Source: Hemibagrus wyckioides
Taxonomy: Eukaryota > Chordata > Actinopteri > Siluriformes > Bagridae
Assembly (NCBI RefSeq): GCF_019097595.1
Contig: NC_080731.1
Coordinates: 7,736,571-7,800,570 of the forward strand
Length of the DNA: 64,000 nt
Direction: 5' to 3'
The position numbers were made by a program, and so were the translations under genes. Position 1 is the stretch's first letter. Each line of letters begins with the position of its first letter. Shown here piece after piece: positions 58,269 through 64,000 of this stretch. Under the pieces are notes generated by a model. It saw only the letters and a program-made list of their open reading frames with translations. It did no database searches and was not told the origin of the DNA.

Positions 58269-58439
58269 AGTGCAGGTCTGTTACAGAGAAGAACAGTAGT
58301 AGCATTTATACAGTATATGGTTTGTTTATTTTTTTTTTAATTATGGTTATAAGTTTATTTAGATTTGTGTACTTCAGGAATAATATGATTACTTATAAGG
58401 AATTTGTCAAATCTGAGTGATCTAATTAATTAATAACAG
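58269..58439. other. Unique sequence
   Basis: T-rich; nothing recognised. Confidence 0.5.
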
Positions 58440-58720
<281 letters not shown>

Positions 58721-58787
58721 TTAGTGTTTAACTTTTTTTTTTCCAGCACTGAAAAGTCTTCAGAACGGACAGATTTCAGTATTTCAT

Positions 58788-58864
58788 TAGCAAGTGAGCC
58801 TTGGCCACCCATGAACCTGTCGCCGGTTTACCACTGTTCCTTCCTTGGACCACTTTTTAGCAAG
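58788..58864 (-). mobile_element. 66-bp Tc1 fragment between 7-bp direct repeats
   Basis: TGAGCCTTGGCCACCCATGA, ACCTGTCGCCGGTTTACCAC and TGTTCCTTCCTTGGACCACT are an internal piece of the transposase gene (minus strand), the stretch following the helix-turn-helix. TAGCAAG flanks it at 58788-58794 and 58858-58864. No Tc1 termini are present. Confidence 0.65.
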
Positions 58865-58887
58865 CTGTTTGTTTGTTGTCGAAACAC

Positions 58888-59550
58888 ATTTACATTTCTG
58901 GCATTTGGCAGCACCCTTATCCAGAGTAAATTACATTATACACCGATCAGGCATAACATTATGAGCAGTGAGAGGTGAAGTGAATAACACTGATGATCTC
59001 CTCATCATGGCCCCTGTTAGTGGGTGGGATATATTAGGCAGCAAGTCAACATTTTGTCTTCAAAGTTGATGTGTTAGAAGCAGGAAAAATGGGCAAGTGT
59101 AAGGATTTGAGCGAGTTTGACAAGGGCCAAATTGTGATGGCTAGACCACTGGATCAGAGCATCTCCAAAACTACAGCTCTTGTGGGGTGTTCCCGGTCTG
59201 CAGTCGTCAGTATCTTTCAAAAGTATCCTTTAAGTCCTGCAAGTCCTTTAAGTCCTGTTAGCTGTGAGGTGGGGTCCTTGGAGGCTCCACCTCACAACTT
59301 ACAGGACTAAAAAGGATCTGCTGCTAACACCTTGGTTCCAGATACCACAGCACACCTTCAGCGATCTAATGAAGTCCATGCCTCGATGGGTCAGGGCTGT
59401 TTTGGCAGCAAAATGGGAGCCCACACAATATTAGGCAGGTGGTCATAAAGTTGTGCCTGATCAGTGTATCGCATTTTATACAACTGAGTAAGTGAGGGTT
59501 AAGAGCCTTGCTCAGGGGCCCAGCAGCCCAACTGTTAAGTAGTAACTTGT
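58888..59550 (-). mobile_element. SINE split by Tc1 copy 4
   Basis: Left piece 58888-58938: ACATTTCTGGCATTTGGCAG and CCCTTATCCAGAG, ending in TTACAT. Right piece 59469-59550: GCATTTTATACAACTGAG, GAGGGTTAAGAGCCTTGCTC and AGGGGCCCAGCAGCCCAAC. Removing the Tc1 and one TA restores the usual SINE order seen at 5572 and 58440. Confidence 0.75.
58939..59468 (+). mobile_element. Tc1-like element, copy 4, with fold-back interior
   Basis: Ends are TA + CACCGATCAGGCATAACATT (58939) and CCTGATCAGTG + TA (59468). The frame at 59071-59310 begins with [16 protein letters not shown] and includes [13 protein letters not shown], the first helix-turn-helix region of a Tc1 transposase. The linker and DDE domain are missing. 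After the N-terminal half comes an inverted repeat (59244-59272 and 59287-59316), then the C-terminal coding end (CTGCTGCTAACACC ... CATGCCTCGATGGGTCAGGG) out of frame. Non-autonomous. Confidence 0.85.
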
Positions 59551-60024
59551 TTGTGGATGATCCATAACATTAAAAGTAACTATAAAATGTACAACATTTT
59601 GCTTTCATGCACAAAAGATTAGTGCTTTGTTCACCAATAGAGGTATAAAACACTTCAGGGTGTGTTGTTATTGGAAAATACTTATAACAGTACAGGCTAT
59701 AACAGTACATTGTATTCTCAGGTTGTATTCTGTACTTGTGATATGTTTTAGTTACTGGTTTGTTTAAATAAACTAAACATACCTGAATTTTACCTGCTTT
59801 GACTGCATTTATGACAGGAAATAACACACATACTGGAAACTAAAACCGATTAAACTTTCTGTATCAGTTTCCAAATATATATTGATTGATGCAACAGGTC
59901 ATTATATAGTTCTATATTAAAAAGTAAAACAGAGGAATTAAATGATTTGTTAACATTACATATGGGGTTTTAAGCAAAAAGATTCACAGTTTGTTCAGGT
60001 TACCTAATGTAGTGAACAACCATA
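59551..60024. other. Unique sequence, nothing recognised
   Basis: Non-coding; an 85-codon minus-strand frame (59570-59827) has no domain. Confidence 0.45.
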
Positions 60025-60300
60025 GTGTTGCTGAATTCTCAATTCAGATCATAATTCATCAAACCATGTCTATAATACGGCAGCTCTGACAGTAGTTCCA
60101 GCTGAGCTGTAAATCACAGGTTTGTATTAATTTGCTGATCCTACTCTAATCTTGTTTTTATAGTAACAAGAAGGCTTGTATGGAGGACCCTTTATAAAAT
60201 GGTTAGGTTTTCTGTGTGGAACTGTTTGTTTAGTATTTATGGAAGGAGTCTATAGTGTCTTCAGAGTGATTTTTCAGACACATGTCTTTAGGTTGGTAAA
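60025..60300 (-). mobile_element. Family F inverted-repeat element, 3' part, minus strand
   Basis: GCTGAATTCTCAATTCAGAT, CAGCTCTGACAGTAGTTCCA, AAATCACAGGTTTGTATTAA, TTTTTATAGTAACAAGAAGG and GGAAGGAGTCTATAGTGTC are the reverse complement of the family-F order in the copies ending at 24115 and 47375. Confidence 0.55.
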
Positions 60301-60538
60301 GTTCCTTTAATACGTTATAATAAATAAATATACAAATGAATGAATGAATGAATGAATAAATAAATGTTTTATTTTATGTTTTTTTTTTATTATTGGAAAA
60401 TAAAATAAAAAAGTTGCCAAATTGCTGCAGTGGAATAAAATACTTTGGAACATGGTGTTACAGGAAAATAATCAGTTTTTGGCGTGATAACTTGCGTTAT
60501 TCCAGTCCTGATAGAACATTTATTTTACACAGTTTCAT
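60301..60538. other. AT-rich unique sequence with AATG/AATA units
   Basis: A short AATG-AATA tetranucleotide tract at 60333-60365. Confidence 0.6.
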
Positions 60539-60690
<152 letters not shown>

Positions 60691-60761
60691 GAGCACAGCT
60701 TGGTGATTTTTGCTCTAACCTGCCAATTACCTGGTGAAAAAAATGTACCAGCACAAACAGG

Positions 60762-60775
60762 CCACTAGATGGCAG
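60762..60775 (+). promoter_or_regulatory. CTCF-like motif, full match
   Basis: CCACTAGATGGCAG fits the CTCF core CCASYAGRKGGCRS at all 14 positions; the following CACTG extends it. With the minus-strand motif at 57707 it forms a divergent pair around the Tc1/SINE cluster. Confidence 0.55.
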
Positions 60776-61462
60776 CACTGCATAAAACGAATTTTGTCAC
60801 AGCCCTTGTGTACAGGCTTCTTTAATAAAAACCAAAGCCTTATATTTTATATTTTTTTGCAGCTTATGTAATAAAATTATTCAATATTTTACATTTCAGA
60901 TTTTCGGTAGCCTTCAGTACCCTCGATCTTAGACCATCTTTGTGTATTTATCGTTGTAGTTGTACACAAAAGAAGAGCTGAGGCCCAAATTCTCACGAGA
61001 GTATATTTTCAGTTGTTTGTTTGTTTTGTTTTTTATAGTTATTAGATGCAAGGATTAAGTTTACACACACACACACACACACAAACACACACCAGCTCAG
61101 CTTAGGCCTCGGAAGGTTAAAAATAGCCGGACTACAAAGTGTAGTAGCTATGCGAATCAGCTGATTACACTAAGAGGCTGTTTTGGCATTGGTCCGATTT
61201 TTAAACGTTAATTCATTTAGTCTGTTTAGCACTGTTAGTTAAGGTGTGTCTGCCTACATGTCTTCTTTGGGTTCCAGCAATGCAAGAGCAGCTTCAATCA
61301 ATAAACTAGACATTTTCAACATAACAGAAATGCAAATCAAAATTTCTTGTTTTTTTTACCAAACATTGTATCAAAATGCTTAATTTTTTTGGCCAAGAGT
61401 CACCTTTAGGTAAGGAAAGAAAATTCTCAGAATAAAGAAATTGTATAACATCAACATCATCG
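60776..61462. other. Unique sequence with a (CA)n tract
   Basis: CA tract at 61063-61091. Nothing else recognised. Confidence 0.5.
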
Positions 61463-62007
61463 TCATCCAATCAGGCATAACATTATGACCACTGACAGGT
61501 GAGGTGAATAACAATGATGATCTCCTCATCATGGCCCCTGTTAGTGGGTGGGATATATTAGGCAGCAAGTGAACATTTTGTCCTCAAAGTTGATGTGTTA
61601 GAAGTAGGAAAAATGGGCAAGCGTAAGGATTTGAGCGAGTTTGACAAGGGCCAAATTGTGATGGCTAGACGACTGGATCAGAGCGTCTCCAAAACTGCAG
61701 CTCTTGTGGGGTGTTCCCGGTCTGCAGTGGTCAGTATCTATCAAAATTGCTCCAAGGAAGGAACAGTGGTGAACTGGTGACAGGGCCATGGGTGGTCAAG
61801 GCTCACTGATGCAGGTGGGGAGCGAAGGCTGGCCCGTGTGAGCCGATCCAACAGACGAGCTACTGTTGCTGAAGAAGTTAATGCTGGTTCTGATAGAAAG
61901 GTGTCAGAATACACAATGCATGATGGGTCAGAGCTGTCAGAGTTGTCAAAAAGGGGGACCAACACAATATTAGGCAGGTGGTCATAATGTTATGCCTGAT
62001 CAGTGTA
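61463..62007 (+). mobile_element. Tc1-like element, internally deleted copy 5
   Basis: The right terminus is intact (CATAATGTTATGCCTGATCA + GTGTA); the left is frayed (CCAATCAGGCATAACATT). The frame 61595-61780 encodes [36 protein letters not shown] and AVVSIYQ, ending in a stop at VVNW. Downstream coding sequence continues past the stop to GAAGAAGTTAATGC and GTGTCAGAATACAC, then jumps at ATGCATGATGGGTCAGAGC (61916-61934) to the C-terminal end. The junction is the same as in copy 3. DDE domain absent; non-autonomous. Confidence 0.88.
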
Positions 62008-62288
<281 letters not shown>

Positions 62289-63067
62289 GAACAAGGTTCT
62301 AATAAGGAGCCACAATTCAGAACGGTTCCACATTAACTCTACAACCAGCACACTGGATGCAGTTCAGCAGTTCTGTACAGTTGGATCAGATGATGTGGCT
62401 GTAAATGTACTGAACAATGTAGGATTTCTTAGTACCAGATTTGAGAACCCAGGTTCTAAAGCTCGGGGTAAGCTACGATAGTGATGTGTCTGAGACGTGT
62501 TGGTGGTGTTTTTTCTTCCTCTTGTAACACTTAACATCGTATAGAAAAATTTCTCAGTGTTTTGAGATCCACTGTGCTGGAGGTTTTGAACGATTCTCAA
62601 GTATGTGATTTCTGGGGACACACTGGAATGTGTTGTGGACAAAAAAGGACAGAAATAGTTTGTTTTGAATGGTAGCTGAGTAACATCTTGTGATATCTTA
62701 CACAGAAATCACACTTATGTCATTACTGTATGCCAAATATTGCAACATTTGTGTCAAGAACCTATTTCAGATCCAGATAGTTTAAGCAGAGACAAACTTG
62801 TGGACTTTTCTTAAAGAATATTAGTTATTGGTCTAACCTTATACTTATATTTAATCTTTATACTTATATTTAACCTTATTCTTATATACCTTTTTTTAAA
62901 CTGCTATACTAATCCTTCAATTAAATAGGAATGTTTTATGTTAAAATAATTCATCACCACTTTTATTTTTACTATATAATTTTGGAGGTAATATTTATTT
63001 ACAGGTATTTAGCACTCAATAGATTGGTTGTTTCCTTGCATCTAATTTATTGTTCCTTTTTTAAAAA
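62289..63067. other. Unique AT-rich sequence
   Basis: A 92-codon minus-strand frame (62364-62642) has no domain. ACTTATATTTAA-type word repeated near 62845-62885. Confidence 0.5.
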
Positions 63068-63832
63068 AATAAATAAATAAATAAATAAATAAAATAAAAA
63101 TTCTCCATTTATTGGTAACTTTCCTGTTGTTCGGGTTTATCTAGGCCAATTAATGTAGGACAGAAACTTTCTATGGCACAGAACAAGAACTAGGGAACCC
63201 TGCCCTAAGCAACTCATTTGGACCCTAATCTACCGCACTGCATTGTGGGATTTCAATACAAAAATAGTTTGTTAAGTACGTATTAAGTAAGTTTTGGACA
63301 TATTAGGATAGTTTGGGATATAAAATAGGATACTGTGCATTTACATTAAAAGACTACCTAGCTACAAAGAGACTCATTTATTCATTCATTCATTCATTCA
63401 TTCCTTCCTCACTCTCTGCCTCTCATTTTTAAGTCTTTCTCTTTTCAAATTTTCTGTTTTATTTTCTCAGATTTTCTCATTTTTGTATTCCCCTCTGTTT
63501 CTTTTTTATTGTATTCATTTTGCCTGCATTTTCTGTCCTCTTTTCTCTTTGTTCAAGCATTCATTCATTCATTCATTACATTTCATTCATCTTCAGTAAT
63601 TGCTTTACCACAGTGAATTCGAACACTGGCCACAAGTCCATCAAACAGAGACAGACAGACAGACAGAGAGATAAACACACAGACAGACAGATTCATTTTT
63701 TTTTCTTTTATTAATCTTAATCCATATATACTCTTTCTCTTTCCCCCCCCATATTTCCTTTTTTCTTGTCTTCGTAATATTTCTTACTGATTTTTCTTTT
63801 TCCTTCCGTTCTTCATTGTTTCCTCCCCCTCT
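63068..63832. repeat. Simple-repeat-rich stretch
   Basis: (AAAT)n at 63068-63097, (ATTC)n at 63377-63402 and 63559-63576, (ACAG)n at 63647-63690, and a T/C-rich pyrimidine stretch from 63400 to 63560 and 63710 to 63832. 63575-63640 may hold a decayed retrotransposon 3' end. Confidence 0.75.
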
Positions 63833-64000
63833 CTGGCTCTGGGTTGTTGACTGGAAGATCGGGGTTCAAGACCCAGCACCACCAAGCTGCCACTGTTGGG
63901 CCCTTGAGCGAGGCCCCCAACCTCCCTCTGCTCCATGGGTGCTGCATCATGGTTGACCCTATGCTGTGACCCTCAAGGATGGGATATGTGAAGAAAAAAT
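63833..64000 (+). mobile_element. tRNA-derived SINE, cut by the window end
   Basis: GGCTCTGGGTTGTTGACTGG, B box GGTTCAAGACC (63863-63873), CCAAGCTGCCACTGTTGGGC, CATGGTTGACCCTATGCTG and GGATGGGATATGTGAAGAA follow the copy at 41397-41644. The first 20 or so bases of the head are missing, and the 3' tail lies outside the window. Confidence 0.8.

Noticed and set aside
59071..59310. Intact Tc1 transposase gene
   Set aside because: Only the N-terminal helix-turn-helix part is open. The catalytic DDE region is absent and is replaced by a fold-back.

Overview
The window looks like vertebrate nuclear DNA, almost certainly from a teleost fish. It is AT-rich, crowded with long di-, tri-, tetra- and pentanucleotide microsatellites, and carries fish-type mobile elements: Tc1-like transposons ending in CACTGATCAGGC-type termini, tRNA-derived SINEs, and 5'-truncated non-LTR retrotransposon tails. 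Several repeat families resemble ones I remember as common in catfish and other otophysans, but that placement is a weak inference. I found no protein-coding gene, no exon I can defend, and no rRNA, tRNA or CRISPR locus. The open reading frames are short and either run through microsatellites or minisatellites, lie in mobile-element remnants, or look like chance.

Layout. 0-9 kb: unique AT-rich DNA with microsatellites, a SINE with a clear 7-bp target duplication inside an older repeat, and a truncated LINE. 9-11 kb: a 2-kb minisatellite with higher-order structure, wedged between two copies of one inverted-repeat element (family F). 11.6-15 kb: a diverged duplicated segment (family D), a 71-bp tandem repeat, and a TATC array growing from a retrotransposon tail. 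15-21 kb: mostly unique DNA with several blocks that resemble conserved non-coding elements. 21-29 kb: microsatellites, SINE scraps, a LINE with target duplication, two degraded Tc1 copies (one with a nested insertion) and a Tc1-like 3' end. 29-50 kb: a diverged repeat pair (family G), more SINE, LINE and family-F copies, and unique blocks with regulatory character. 50.5-51.4 kb: the densest regulatory-looking block. 51.8-57.1 kb: another diverged pair (family H) and a 51-bp minisatellite. 57.5-62.3 kb: a mobile-element hotspot with three internally deleted Tc1 copies, split SINEs and four GATA/TATC arrays. The last bases hold the start of another SINE.

Overall reading: a gene-poor interval, either intergenic or inside a large intron, where repeat-rich stretches alternate with unique blocks that may be cis-regulatory. 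Non-coding conservation cannot be tested from one sequence, so every such block is marked as a candidate. Nothing points to a new gene system. The best-supported novelties are structural: two Tc1 copies sharing one deletion junction, a Tc1 copy whose missing interior is replaced by a fold-back hairpin, the higher-order minisatellite, and three pairs of diverged repeats each 3-5 kb apart in direct orientation.
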